A stretch of 27,391 nucleotides of DNA from CAZOKH01 sp964580315. Its GTDB lineage: Bacteria; Chloroflexota; Anaerolineae; Anaerolineales; Anaerolineaceae. Positions 14,929 to 23,696 of this stretch are shown piece by piece (positions within the stretch are counted from its first letter, which is position 1; the number at the start of each line of letters is the position of its first letter). Both the position numbers and the translations under genes were made by a program. The stretch is from positions 1 to 27,391 of the forward strand of contig CAZOKH010000049.1 of NCBI GenBank assembly GCA_964580315.1, written 5' to 3'. Under the pieces are notes generated by a model. The model was not told where the DNA came from and did not search any database. It was given only the letters and a program-made list of their open reading frames with translations.

Positions 14929-15873
14929 ATGGATTCGTTTTGGAGTAATCGAAGAGTATGCGTCACTGGTGGTGACGGATTTTTGGGGAAAAATGTGGTT
15001 CGCCAACTGCGGGAACGCGGAGCGAAAGAAATTTTTGTGCCGTTAATCAAAGACTATAACCTGGTGGAACCCACCGATGCGGCACGCGTGCTGGATGATG
15101 CTAAACCGGATGTAATTATTCACCTGGCGGCGCATGTGGGCGGCATTGGCGCCAACCGCGAACACCCGGCTGAATTCTTCTATGACAACTTGATGATGGG
15201 TGTGCAATTGATGCACCAGGCGTGGAAACGCGGTGTGGAAAAATTTGTCGCAATTGGAACGGTATGCGCTTATCCCAAGTTCACCCCTGTACCTTTTAAA
15301 GAAGACGATATCTGGAACGGTTACCCGGAAGAGACCAATGCGCCATACGGCCTGGCGAAGAAAATGCTGCTGGTGCAGGCGCAGGCCTACCGCCAACAGT
15401 ATGGCTATAACGCCATTTTCCTGCTGCCGGTTAATCTCTACGGTCCGGGCGACAATTTTAATCCCAGGTCTTCGCATGTAATCCCGGCGTTGATCCGCAA
15501 GTGCGTTGAAGCACAGGAAAACGGCCAGGGCGAAGTGCAAATCTGGGGCGACGGCTCGCCAACCCGTGAATTTTTGTTTGTGGAAGATGCCGCCAAAGGA
15601 ATTGTGATGGCTTCTGAAAAATATAACGGCGCTGACCCGGTGAACCTGGGATCGGGATTTGAAATATCGATCAAAGACCTGGCTGGTTTGATTGCGCGTT
15701 TGACAGGTTTTAATGGAAAACTGGTTTATCAAACAGACCAGCCTAACGGCCAACCGCGGCGCGCGCTGGATATCACCCGTGCACAGCAAATGTTTGGTTT
15801 TAAAGCGCAGGTGGATTTTGAAGAAGGTTTGCAAAAAACCATTGAATGGTTCCGTGCGAATCGACCCAACTAA
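14929..15873 (+). CDS. fcl: NAD-dependent sugar epimerase/reductase, GDP-L-fucose synthase-like
   Basis: A 314-residue extended short-chain dehydrogenase. The Rossmann motif TGGDGFLG is at 13-20. The catalytic set is Thr111 (in place of the usual Ser), Tyr140 and Lys144 (NAPYGLAKK). CAYPKFTPVPFKED and GDGSPTREFLFVED are typical of GDP-L-fucose synthases, which turn GDP-4-keto-6-deoxymannose into GDP-fucose with NADPH. No GDP-mannose 4,6-dehydratase is in the window, so the substrate is uncertain; a GDP- or UDP-sugar epimerase is possible. I choose ATG 14929, which has AGG 6 bases upstream and a typical N-terminus; ATG 14911, which overlaps the regulator stop, would add six residues. The ABC permease follows after 20 bp. 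Confidence 0.82.
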   Translation: MDSFWSNRRVCVTGGDGFLGKNVVRQLRERGAKEIFVPLIKDYNLVEPTDAARVLDDAKPDVIIHLAAHVGGIGANREHPAEFFYDNLMMGVQLMHQAWKRGVEKFVAIGTVCAYPKFTPVPFKEDDIWNGYPEETNAPYGLAKKMLLVQAQAYRQQYGYNAIFLLPVNLYGPGDNFNPRSSHVIPALIRKCVEAQENGQGEVQIWGDGSPTREFLFVEDAAKGIVMASEKYNGADPVNLGSGFEISIKDLAGLIARLTGFNGKLVYQTDQPNGQPRRALDITRAQQMFGFKAQVDFEEGLQKTIEWFRANRPN

Positions 15874-15893
15874 GCAGATTGGATGATGACTTT

Positions 15894-16769
15894 ATGGCAC
15901 AAAATGCCACATTAGAAACAAAAGACAGCCATGCGTTGGGTGCGGAAGTACCCACAGTGGTGCTTAAACCCGCCAGCGGATTGACGCCGTTAAACTTGCG
16001 CGATCTGTGGTTGTACCGCGAGCTGATCTTTTTTATGACCTGGCGCACGCTGAAGGTGCGTTACAAGCAAACCGTGCTGGGCGCCAGTTGGGCGATTTTG
16101 AAGCCTTTGCTGACCATGGTGGTGTTCAGCATTTTCTTCGGCGGGTTGGCCAAGGTTCCCTCCGATAATGTGCCCTACCCAATTTTCACCTACACGGCAT
16201 TGCTTCCCTGGGAGTTGTTTGCCACCGCGCTGACGGTTGCCAGTCATTCGCTGGTGCAAAACAGCAACATGCTGACCAAAATCTATTTCCCGCGCATCAT
16301 CCTGCCATTGTCTTCCATCCTGGCGGGTGTGGTCGATTTCCTGGTGGCGTTTGTGGTCATGCTGGGCATGATGGTTTTCTACAAATTTGCTCCCACCCCG
16401 GCCATCTGGACGCTGCCGCTGTTTTTACTGCTGGCGTTGATCACTGCCCTGGGGGTGGGGTTATGGCTTTCGGCGCTGAATGTGATGTATCGGGATGTGG
16501 GCTATGTAACGCCTTTTCTCACCCAGTTCTGGATGTACATCACACCCATCGCCTACCCGGCCAGCCTGGTGCCTGAGAAATGGCGTTTGTTGTATGCCTT
16601 AAATCCCATGACCGGCGTGGTGGAAGGTTTTCGGTGGGCGATGCTGGGCAGCCAGCAAAGCGCCCCCGGCGGGATGCTGGTGGTTTCCACCGCGATTTCC
16701 CTGGTCGTCTTGATCAGTGGACTGTATTACTTCCGCTATATGGAGCGGTTCTTTGCGGATATGGTATAG
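15894..16769 (+). CDS. wzm: Polysaccharide ABC exporter, permease subunit (Wzm-like)
   Basis: A 291-residue ABC-2-type permease that, with the next gene product, moves a finished lipid-linked glycan across the cytoplasmic membrane. After about 30 soluble residues comes the amphipathic segment LWLYRELIFFMTWRTLKVRY, typical of this family, then about six membrane helices. The conserved TVLGASWAILKPL, NMLTKIYFPR and PITGVVEGFRW-like (NPMTGVVEGFRW) stretches are present. The ATG at 15894 begins a typical start; an in-frame extension to 15846 would run back into the epimerase gene and is not needed. The ATPase gene follows after 30 bp. The pair defines an ABC-transporter-dependent rather than Wzy-dependent route. 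Confidence 0.93.
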   Translation: MAQNATLETKDSHALGAEVPTVVLKPASGLTPLNLRDLWLYRELIFFMTWRTLKVRYKQTVLGASWAILKPLLTMVVFSIFFGGLAKVPSDNVPYPIFTYTALLPWELFATALTVASHSLVQNSNMLTKIYFPRIILPLSSILAGVVDFLVAFVVMLGMMVFYKFAPTPAIWTLPLFLLLALITALGVGLWLSALNVMYRDVGYVTPFLTQFWMYITPIAYPASLVPEKWRLLYALNPMTGVVEGFRWAMLGSQQSAPGGMLVVSTAISLVVLISGLYYFRYMERFFADMV

Positions 16770-16799
16770 CCAGAAATGCAGCAGAATGGAAAAGTTTGA

Positions 16800-18065
16800 A
16801 TGACAGACCTGGCAATTCATGTTGAAAACATCGGTAAACGCTACCGCCTGGGGGGTGGTGTAGTGCAATATCGTACATTGCGCGAAACGCTCAGTGAACG
16901 AATGGGTTCAAACGGCAATGCGCTGCCCTCTGGAACGGATGATGAAAACCTTTTCTGGGCGCTGCGCAACATTTCTTTTGATGTGAAACAGGGTCAGGTG
17001 CTGGGCATCATTGGCAGAAATGGCGCCGGTAAAAGCACCCTGCTGAAAATTCTTTCGCGCGTCACCGACCCCACTGAAGGGCGGGCTGAAATTCACGGAC
17101 GGGTGGGTTCGCTGCTGGAAGTGGGCACCGGTTTTCACCCCGAATTGACCGGCAGTGAGAATATTTACCTGAACGGCGCCATCCTGGGAATGAAGCGCAA
17201 AGAGATTGAATCGAAATTCGATGAGATTGTCAGCTTTGCCGAGGTGGAAAAATTTATCAACACGCCGGTCAAGCGCTATTCCAGCGGCATGTATCTGCGC
17301 CTGGCGTTTGCCGTGGCGGCTCACCTGGAGCCGGAAATCCTGGTTGTGGACGAAGTGCTGGCCGTGGGTGATGCAGAGTTTCAACGCAAATGCCTGGGCA
17401 AGATGGGCGATGTTGCCCAGCAGGGACGCACGGTTTTGTTCGTCAGCCATAACATGTCGGCTGTGCTGCGCTTGACCGAAGAATCCATTGTGCTGGAAAA
17501 AGGCACAATGGTGATGCGCGCACCCACTGCACAGGCGGTTGATTATTATTTATCACGCGGGTTGTCAATGGAAGGGCAGCACAAGTGGACGGAAGATGAA
17601 GTGGCGCGGGCTGTGCCGCCGTTTCGCCCGATTGCCGTCCGGGTGTGCGACTCAAAGCTGCGCGTAGTCGATACCGTGCGTTCAGTCGAGCCCAACTTCC
17701 TTGAAGTGGAATATGAACTGGATGAGCCCATCACCGGTTTGCGGGTGGGCATTTACCTGATGAGCACACGCGGTGAATATATCTTCAACTCTTTCGATAC
17801 GGATAAACCAGAAGATTACGAGCGTTTTGGCACGCGCCCTGCCGGGCATTATGTCAGCCGCTGCGCCATACCCGCCGACACGCTCAACGAGGGCAGGTTT
17901 GTAGTGGGTGTGAACGCCAGTTCGTTTCGCATTAAACGCTATTTCCATGATGAACAGGCGTTAACCTTCAATGTTGATGCAGCCGGTGCGCCGGGAATGC
18001 AGTGGCCTGAGCCTCGTGTTGGCCCGCTTCGCCCGCGATTGAACTGGGAGATTGAGACGGTATAA
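16800..18065 (+). CDS. wzt: Polysaccharide ABC exporter, ATPase with C-terminal glycan-recognition-type domain (Wzt-like)
   Basis: A 421-residue ATPase partner of the Wzm-like permease. The nucleotide-binding domain spans about 1-245: Walker A GRNGAGKST (72-80), signature SSGMYLRLAF (161-170), Walker B LVVDE (Asp184, Glu185) and switch His217 (SHNMS). Residues about 265-415 are an added beta-rich domain (VEYELDEPITGLRVGIYLMS, GRFVVGVNAS), matching the Wzt C-terminal domain. In O9a-type systems that domain binds the capped glycan end and selects it for export. Its presence implies that the glycan carries a recognisable terminal mark. Two bases separate this gene from the next, so they are translated as a unit. 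Confidence 0.94.
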   Translation: MTDLAIHVENIGKRYRLGGGVVQYRTLRETLSERMGSNGNALPSGTDDENLFWALRNISFDVKQGQVLGIIGRNGAGKSTLLKILSRVTDPTEGRAEIHGRVGSLLEVGTGFHPELTGSENIYLNGAILGMKRKEIESKFDEIVSFAEVEKFINTPVKRYSSGMYLRLAFAVAAHLEPEILVVDEVLAVGDAEFQRKCLGKMGDVAQQGRTVLFVSHNMSAVLRLTEESIVLEKGTMVMRAPTAQAVDYYLSRGLSMEGQHKWTEDEVARAVPPFRPIAVRVCDSKLRVVDTVRSVEPNFLEVEYELDEPITGLRVGIYLMSTRGEYIFNSFDTDKPEDYERFGTRPAGHYVSRCAIPADTLNEGRFVVGVNASSFRIKRYFHDEQALTFNVDAAGAPGMQWPEPRVGPLRPRLNWEIETV

Positions 18066-18067
18066 CT

Positions 18068-19687
18068 ATGCCTCCAATGAACAAAGAAGCCTTAAAAGAA
18101 CTGTTGGGACAAATTCCCTTTACTGCTGAACTGTACTGGCTGATGCGGCAGAAAGACCAGCCGGTTAAGCACCGCTTTTCACTGTTTTATTTAAACCGGG
18201 CAATGCCCAGATTGTTGAAAGAAACCAGTGAACTTCGTGAAAATGCTAAACCGGGAAAAAATGTGCTCATTTTTGCCACGCTGCACTACTGGATCGAACA
18301 CGCTGCCCTGGTGGGGATGGCGCTGGCTTCGCAGGGACACCGGGTGACTCTGGCTTATCTGCCTTACGGAGAGTGGCAAACGCCGATCAATCAGTTTGAT
18401 TTGCGCCGCCAGAATTTGTATGCCAAAAAGGTATTGGAGCCAACCGCACCTTTTATCAACAGCATTTCCCTTTTGAATGTTCGCCCATCGTTACGGCCTC
18501 TATCAGCCGAATTGCAGGCTGCTGTTGACAAGGTGACGCTTTATGACACGCAGTACACGCTGCAAGTTGAAGATGAAGATACCAACAACAATATCTACAA
18601 ATTGCGCCACAAACGCAACGAACAGGCTGCCAAAGCAGCCCTGGCGCTGCTGACCGGTGAAAAACCGGAAGTGGTAATTGTGCCCAATGGCACCATTCAG
18701 GAACTCGGCATCGTCTATCGCGTGGCGCAAAGTCTGAAAATCCCCACTGTCACCTACGAATTTGGTGATCAGCGTGAGCGCATTTGGCTGGCGCAGAACA
18801 GTGAAGTGATGCGCCAGGAAACCGGCGCCATGTGGGAGGCCTGGAAAGATACCCCTTTGACCAAAGATCAATTCAAACAGGTATCGGCGTTATTCAGTTC
18901 ACGCCGTCGGGCTGACCTGTGGAAGAATTTTTCACGGCTATGGCAGGGGGCGCCGGCCGAAGGCGGCGAGAAGGTGCGCGCTGAACTGGGATTGGATGAC
19001 CGCCCGGTGGTGCTGCTGCCTACCAATGTGCTGGGCGACAGCCTGACGTTGGGTCGCCAGGTATTCAGCCCCAGCATGGCGAACTGGATTGTACGCACCG
19101 TGCAGTATTTTGTGGGCAGACCGGATACTCAACTGGTGATCCGTGTTCACCCGGGAGAAGTGCTGATGCACGGGCAATCGATGGCAGCCCTGGTGCGCGA
19201 AATGCTGGCAGAACTGCCCGAGCATATTCATTTGATTGGACCGGAAGAGAAGATCAATACCTATGACCTGATCGAAATTGCCGATGTGGGTCTGGTTTAC
19301 ACCACCACGGTTGGGTTGGAAATGGCCATGAGCGGGCTGCCGGTGATTGTCAACGGACAGACCCATTACCGCGAGCGGGGTTTCACACATGATCCTGATT
19401 CGTGGGTGCGCTATTTTAAAATGCTGGGACAGATTTTGAATGATCCCAAAGAAAACCGGTTAACCAAAGAACAGGTGGAATTGGCCTGGCGTTATGCCTA
19501 CCGTTTCTTCTTCGACTATCCGCGTCCTTTTCCCTGGCACCTGGTGAAAGTTTGGGATGACTATGAAGAGCGCTCCTTGAAAAAGGTGTTCAGCCCTGAA
19601 GGACAGGCTATGTACGGAAACACCTTCCGATACCTGGTGGGCGAACCTCTGGACTGGAATGAATTACGCGACCAGGGGGATGCATGA
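18068..19687 (+). CDS. Kps-like GT-B protein, putative capsular/surface polysaccharide glycosyltransferase
   Basis: A 539-residue soluble protein, probably two Rossmann-like halves (GT-B). The first part has NVLIFATLHYWIEHAALVG at about 59-77 and a long variable stretch. The second has VVLLPTNVLGDS, LVIRVHPGE and, near 410-440, IADVGLVYTTTVGLEMAM followed by GLPVIVNGQTHYRERGFT. That late pattern matches the capsule polysaccharide biosynthesis family (KpsS/KpsC-like), where it forms part of the nucleotide-sugar site. Kdo transfer is known for KpsC/KpsS, but this protein is too distant to assign a sugar. It starts 2 bp after the ATPase and overlaps the methyltransferase by 4 bp, so it acts with the exporter. 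Confidence 0.7.
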   Translation: MPPMNKEALKELLGQIPFTAELYWLMRQKDQPVKHRFSLFYLNRAMPRLLKETSELRENAKPGKNVLIFATLHYWIEHAALVGMALASQGHRVTLAYLPYGEWQTPINQFDLRRQNLYAKKVLEPTAPFINSISLLNVRPSLRPLSAELQAAVDKVTLYDTQYTLQVEDEDTNNNIYKLRHKRNEQAAKAALALLTGEKPEVVIVPNGTIQELGIVYRVAQSLKIPTVTYEFGDQRERIWLAQNSEVMRQETGAMWEAWKDTPLTKDQFKQVSALFSSRRRADLWKNFSRLWQGAPAEGGEKVRAELGLDDRPVVLLPTNVLGDSLTLGRQVFSPSMANWIVRTVQYFVGRPDTQLVIRVHPGEVLMHGQSMAALVREMLAELPEHIHLIGPEEKINTYDLIEIADVGLVYTTTVGLEMAMSGLPVIVNGQTHYRERGFTHDPDSWVRYFKMLGQILNDPKENRLTKEQVELAWRYAYRFFFDYPRPFPWHLVKVWDDYEERSLKKVFSPEGQAMYGNTFRYLVGEPLDWNELRDQGDA

Positions 19688-20574
19688 ACGAGGGTGAAGT
19701 CAAGCAGCAGGTGCGCCAGTTTTACGACCAGGTGGGCTGGCAGCAGGTGGAAGACGGCAATTATCAGAACGCGCGCTATGAAGATTTGCGCCCGGTTTCA
19801 GCCGAATATATTCGCCGCTGCCACCTGCGGGTAAACCGCTACCTGCCTGCCAAAGGGCGATTCCTGCTGGACGCCGGTTCGGGTCCGGTGCAATATCCCG
19901 AATATCTCACCTACTCGCAGAATTATGATTACCGGGTTTGTGTGGACCTTTCCATTGTTGCACTGCGCGAAGCCCGCAAGCGTCTGGGCGAGCGCGGATT
20001 GTACGTGGTGGCAGATGTGTCTCGTTTGCCTTTCAAAGATGAATCCATTGACGGCGCTGTGACGCTGCATACTTTCCATCATCTTCCCATTGAAGATACC
20101 TGCCGGGCATATTATGACCTGTACCGGGTGATGGGCAAGGGCAGCCGCGCCGTGGTGGTCAACGGATGGACGGATTCATCTTTGATGGCGTTTTTCTACG
20201 GCCTGGTGCAATTGAGCGAATGGCTGGGTGCGCAGTACCTGGCTTTGAAAGGCAAAAAACCGCCGAAAAAAGCGAAAAAGGCGGCAGCCGGGAAAAAGAC
20301 CACCGCCGCGCCGGCAAAAGATGGGGAAGGCACTTATATTCAAAAGATGGACCCTGCCTGGCTGCAGCGCGAGCTGGGCGGCAAGATACCATACACCATT
20401 TTTGTGTGGCGCAGTGTCAGTGTGTACTGGCTGCGTGCCTTAATTCACCGCCAACTGGGTGGAAAATGGATCTTGAAGGTTTTATACTGGTTGGAAGAAA
20501 AATTCCCCCATTATTTTGGAAAGATCGGGCAATACCCCCTGATTGTGATTGAGAAACCCGCAACTGCGGAGTGA
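19684..20574 (+). CDS. Class I SAM-dependent methyltransferase with Lys/Ala-rich insert
   Basis: A 296-residue methyltransferase. Motif I is LLDAGSGPVQYPEYL (Asp63, Gly65, Gly67), the acidic ribose contact is in VCVDLS, and DVSRLPFKDESIDGAV then TLHTFHHL form the later motifs of a Methyltransf_11-like fold. An unusual insert at about 190-220 (KKPPKKAKKAAAGKKTTAAP) is rich in Lys and Ala and is probably a disordered loop. The C-terminal part contains aromatic and basic residues (VYWLRALIHRQLGGKW) and may touch the membrane. The ATG overlaps the previous stop (ATGA). Its substrate is likely a glycan or lipid-linked sugar, from context alone. A role in chain-end methylation would fit the Wzt-type exporter. 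Confidence 0.85.
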   Translation: MNEGEVKQQVRQFYDQVGWQQVEDGNYQNARYEDLRPVSAEYIRRCHLRVNRYLPAKGRFLLDAGSGPVQYPEYLTYSQNYDYRVCVDLSIVALREARKRLGERGLYVVADVSRLPFKDESIDGAVTLHTFHHLPIEDTCRAYYDLYRVMGKGSRAVVVNGWTDSSLMAFFYGLVQLSEWLGAQYLALKGKKPPKKAKKAAAGKKTTAAPAKDGEGTYIQKMDPAWLQRELGGKIPYTIFVWRSVSVYWLRALIHRQLGGKWILKVLYWLEEKFPHYFGKIGQYPLIVIEKPATAE

Positions 20575-20610
20575 ATGTTGGTTGAATACTTTTGCTGAAT
20601 TGGAGCAAAC

Positions 20611-21618
20611 ATGGACTGGAAAGAAAAAGTAATCCTGGTTACCGGTGGAACCGGTTCTTTTGGAAAAAAATTTGTTGAGATCATGCTTAAAGAGTATCAT
20701 CCCGCAAAAATCATTGTTTACAGCCGCGATGAACTGAAACAGCATGAAATGCGCGTGGGCGGTTTTGACCATCCCTCTTTGCGCTATTTCATTGGCGATA
20801 TCCGTGATCAACAGCGGCTGCGCCGGGCATTGAACGGAGTGGATATTGTGGTGCATGCGGCGGCGCTCAAACAGGTGCCAGCCTGCGAGTATAACCCGAT
20901 GGAAGCCATCAAGACCAACATCCTGGGCAGCAGCAATGTGATCGATGCCTCTTTGGATACGGGAGTTGAAAAAGTGCTGGCTTTAAGCACCGATAAAGCA
21001 GTCAACCCGGTTAACCTGTATGGTGCAACCAAACTTGCTGCAGAGAAACTATTTGTTCAAAGTAATTCCTACGCGGGTGGCACCGCCACCCGTTTTAGCT
21101 GCGTGCGCTACGGCAATGTGGTGGGCAGCCGCGGTTCAGTTGTTCCCATTTTCTTGAAGCAGCGCGCCGCAGGAAAAGTATCCATCACCGATGAACGCAT
21201 GACCCGCTTCTGGATTTCTCTGGAACAGGGTGTGCGGTTCGTCATCCGCTGCATCGAACAGATGCACGGCGGCGAGGTGTTTGTACCCAAGATTCCCAGC
21301 ATGAAGGTGGTTGACCTGGCGCATGCCATTGCCCCGCAGGCTGAAGTGAATGTGATTGGCATTCGCCCGGGTGAGAAATTGCACGAATTGTTGATTTCAG
21401 AAGATGAAGCCCGCACCACGGTGGAACTGGACGATATGTTTGTGGTGCAACCGGCCGAGGCGTTGTGGTTTGGACATGAATGGGAAAAACGCGGCAAACT
21501 GCTGCAAGATTCGTTCAGCTATGCCAGCAATGACAACCCGGACTGGTTGACCATTGAAAAAATCCGCGACATTGTCGCCCCGATTGAAAAAGCCTACCTG
21601 GAAGGAAAACTGGATTGA
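20611..21618 (+). CDS. UDP-HexNAc 4,6-dehydratase, PseB/FlaA1/CapE-like
   Basis: A 335-residue short-chain dehydrogenase that, in the PseB/FnlA group, removes water from UDP-GlcNAc to give a 4-keto-6-deoxy sugar, with or without C5 inversion. The NAD(P) motif TGGTGSFG is at 11-18. SRDELKQHEMR gives cofactor specificity, HAAALKQVPACEYNPMEAIK is the family signature, and the catalytic set Thr127-Asp128-Lys129 with Tyr137 and Lys141 (LYGATK) is intact. GGAG stands 5-8 bases before the ATG. It overlaps the reductase gene by 4 bp, as in UDP-FucNAc/QuiNAc pathways, where a dehydratase is followed by an RmlD-like reductase. The exact product (pseudaminic branch or FucNAc branch) cannot be told. Confidence 0.9.
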   Translation: MDWKEKVILVTGGTGSFGKKFVEIMLKEYHPAKIIVYSRDELKQHEMRVGGFDHPSLRYFIGDIRDQQRLRRALNGVDIVVHAAALKQVPACEYNPMEAIKTNILGSSNVIDASLDTGVEKVLALSTDKAVNPVNLYGATKLAAEKLFVQSNSYAGGTATRFSCVRYGNVVGSRGSVVPIFLKQRAAGKVSITDERMTRFWISLEQGVRFVIRCIEQMHGGEVFVPKIPSMKVVDLAHAIAPQAEVNVIGIRPGEKLHELLISEDEARTTVELDDMFVVQPAEALWFGHEWEKRGKLLQDSFSYASNDNPDWLTIEKIRDIVAPIEKAYLEGKLD

Positions 21619-22562
21619 CCCGTTTCCTGGTGACCGGCGCCAGCGGACTGCTGGGATTGAATTTTGCGTTGTACACCTGCCAACAGCACGAGGTGATCGG
21701 CGTGGTCAATCAGCATGCTTTACAGCATGCGCCGTTTGCCGTTCACCAGCTTGAACTGAACCAGCCGGGCGCTGCCAGGCAACTGGTTCAGTCGGTTCGT
21801 CCGCAGGTGATTTTACACTGCGCCGCCATGGCAAACGTGGACGCATGCGAAAGTCAGCCGGAGCAGGCGCAGCGTGTGAACGCCGAGCTGCCGGGTGAAC
21901 TGGCAGCACTGGCGGCTGAATTTGACTGCAAGATGGTGCACATTTCTACCGATGCGGTTTTCAATGGAGAAAAGGGTAACTATCGCGAAGAGGATGCCCC
22001 AGCGCCTTTGAGCGTGTATGCACGCACCAAGCTGGCCGGTGAAGAGGCGGTGCTGGCAGCCAACCCGCGGGCGATTGTGGCACGGGTCAACTTTTATGGA
22101 TGGAGCATTACCGGCAGGCGCAGCCTGGCAGAATTCTTTTACAGCCATCTTTCAGCCGGTGAAACCATGAAAGGTTTCACCGATGTGCATTTTTGCCCGC
22201 TGGAAGTACATGATTTGAGCGATTTGCTACTGGAAATGGCGGCGAAGGACCTGCGGGGCATTCATCATGTGGTGAGCAGCGAGAGCTTGAGCAAGTTTGA
22301 CTTCGGTCGGCGGTTGGCGCAGCAATTTGGCCTGGATGCGTCTTTGATCCAGCCGATATCCTGGCGGGATGCCGGTTTGCAGGCGGCCCGCTCGCCGGAG
22401 TTGACTTTGAACACTGAAAAACTTCGCAATGCTTTACAACATTCTCTGCCAGACCAGGCGCACGGCATGGCGCGTTTTGCACAATCCTTGTCTGACGGCT
22501 TGCCTGAGATCATAAGAGGCATGAAAATGGAACCACAGATCAACACAGATGTACACAGATAA
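21615..22562 (+). CDS. RmlD-like NAD(P)-dependent sugar reductase
   Basis: A 315-residue reductase of the dTDP-4-dehydrorhamnose reductase group, which reduces a 4-keto-6-deoxy sugar nucleotide. The nucleotide-binding motif is TGASGLLG (7-14), and HISTDAVFNGEKG leads to catalytic Ser111/Thr112, Tyr135 and Lys139 (VYARTK). It starts at a TTG inside the previous stop (ATTGA), with AAGGAAAA just upstream. Sitting right behind the PseB-like dehydratase, it most likely reduces that enzyme's product. The last residues, from about 305 (EPQINTDVHR), are encoded by a palindromic repeat that has replaced the original end of the gene, so the natural C-terminus may have been slightly different. Confidence 0.85.
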   Translation: MTRFLVTGASGLLGLNFALYTCQQHEVIGVVNQHALQHAPFAVHQLELNQPGAARQLVQSVRPQVILHCAAMANVDACESQPEQAQRVNAELPGELAALAAEFDCKMVHISTDAVFNGEKGNYREEDAPAPLSVYARTKLAGEEAVLAANPRAIVARVNFYGWSITGRRSLAEFFYSHLSAGETMKGFTDVHFCPLEVHDLSDLLLEMAAKDLRGIHHVVSSESLSKFDFGRRLAQQFGLDASLIQPISWRDAGLQAARSPELTLNTEKLRNALQHSLPDQAHGMARFAQSLSDGLPEIIRGMKMEPQINTDVHR

Positions 22563-22600
22563 AAGCACTTTATCCGTGTATATCTGTGTTCATCAGTGGT
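22532..22600. repeat. 69-bp imperfect palindrome (32-bp arms, 28 of 32 matched, 5-base loop)
   Basis: The arms are 22532-22563 and 22569-22600, differing at four positions. Each arm holds two or three copies of a CACAGAT-like word (ACCACAGAT, CAACACAGAT, GTACACAGAT). It looks like a dispersed palindromic repeat (REP/MITE class), though I cannot count other copies in this window. It overlaps the last ten codons and the stop of the reductase gene and ends 28 bases before the NeuB-like start. No T-tract follows immediately, but the transcript would form a very strong hairpin inside the operon. Confidence 0.9.
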
Positions 22601-22628
22601 CAAATTTTTTGGTGATTTGGAGGCGTCG

Positions 22629-23696
22629 ATGGAAATCAAAATTGGTAATCGTGTGATCGGTGAGAATCATCCCACTTATTTCATTGTGGATATTGCTGCC
22701 AACCATGACGGCAACCTGGAGCGCGCCAAGCAATTGATCCGGTTGGCCAAGCAGGCCGGCGCTGATGCGGCCAAGTTTCAAAATTTCCGCGCCCCAAAAA
22801 TTGTCTCCGATTACGGCTTTCGCAGTTTCGGCAGCCAGTTGTCGCACCAGGCCAAATGGAAAAAATCAGTGTTCGAGGTGTACCAGGGCGCATCCATCCC
22901 GTTTGAATGGACGCCTGAACTAAAAGCCGTATGTGATGAGGTTGGGCTGGACTATTTCTCGTCACCCTATGATTTTGAAGCCATCGATATGCTGGATGAT
23001 TATGTGCCGGCCTATAAAATCGGCTCCGGCGACATCACCTGGTATGAAGCGTTGGAACACATGGCGCGCAAAGGCAAGCCGGTGCTGCTGGCAACCGGCG
23101 CCTCGGATATAGGCGAGGTGCAGCAGGCGGTACACCGCATTCAGGCCATCAATCCGCAACTGGTGTTGATGCAGTGCAACACCAACTACACCGCCAGCCT
23201 GGAGAACTTTCATCACATTCATTTGAATGTATTGAAAACTTATCGATCCATGTTTCCCGATGTGGTACTGGGATTGTCTGATCACACCCCCGGGCACGCC
23301 ACGGTGCTGGGTTCGGTGGCGCTGGGGGCGCGCGTGATTGAGAAGCACTTCACCGACGACACCACCCGTGAAGGGCCCGATCATGCCTTTGCCATGGACC
23401 CCGATACCTGGGCGGCCATGGTGGAAAACACCCGCCGCCTGGAGCGGGCGCTGGGCAGCGCCGATAAGTTTGTGGCGGACAACGAAAAAGAGACCGTATA
23501 TGTGCAGCGCCGCTGCCTGCGGGCTGCCCGTGACATCAAAGCGGGTGAGTTGTTCACACGCGAGATGATTGATGTGCTGCGCCCGGTGTCCCCCGGGGCG
23601 ATTTTGCCGCAGGCCATTGAAGAGGTGGTGGGCACGCACGCACTGGAAGATATTCCCGCGGGCAAAGAATTGCGCTGGACAATGCTGGGCGCCTGA
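22629..23696 (+). CDS. NeuB/SpsE-family nonulosonate (sialic-acid-like) synthase
   Basis: A 355-residue synthase that condenses phosphoenolpyruvate with an N-acyl-hexosamine to a nine-carbon sugar acid (sialic, legionaminic or pseudaminic type). Residues about 15-270 form the TIM barrel (FIVDIAANHDGNLERAK, DAAKFQNF, YFSSPYDFEAIDML, YKIGSGDITWYEAL, LGLSDHTPGH, IEKHFTDD). Residues about 290-350 form the SAF/antifreeze-like domain (RRCLRAARDIKAGELFTREM, IPAGKEL). The ATG at 22629 has GGAGG 5 bases upstream. An upstream GTG at 22596 lies in the palindromic repeat and is rejected. The stop overlaps the next ATG by one base (TGATG). Which acid is made cannot be decided, since no epimerase or hydrolase is in view. 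Confidence 0.9.
   Translation: MEIKIGNRVIGENHPTYFIVDIAANHDGNLERAKQLIRLAKQAGADAAKFQNFRAPKIVSDYGFRSFGSQLSHQAKWKKSVFEVYQGASIPFEWTPELKAVCDEVGLDYFSSPYDFEAIDMLDDYVPAYKIGSGDITWYEALEHMARKGKPVLLATGASDIGEVQQAVHRIQAINPQLVLMQCNTNYTASLENFHHIHLNVLKTYRSMFPDVVLGLSDHTPGHATVLGSVALGARVIEKHFTDDTTREGPDHAFAMDPDTWAAMVENTRRLERALGSADKFVADNEKETVYVQRRCLRAARDIKAGELFTREMIDVLRPVSPGAILPQAIEEVVGTHALEDIPAGKELRWTMLGA

Noticed and set aside
15043..15834. Minus-strand open frame of 263 codons
   Set aside because: Fully antisense to the GDP-fucose-synthase-like gene, with no recognisable motif or ribosome binding site.
22596..22628. Earlier GTG start for the NeuB-like gene
   Set aside because: It lies within the palindromic repeat and has no ribosome binding site, while ATG 22629 has GGAGG.
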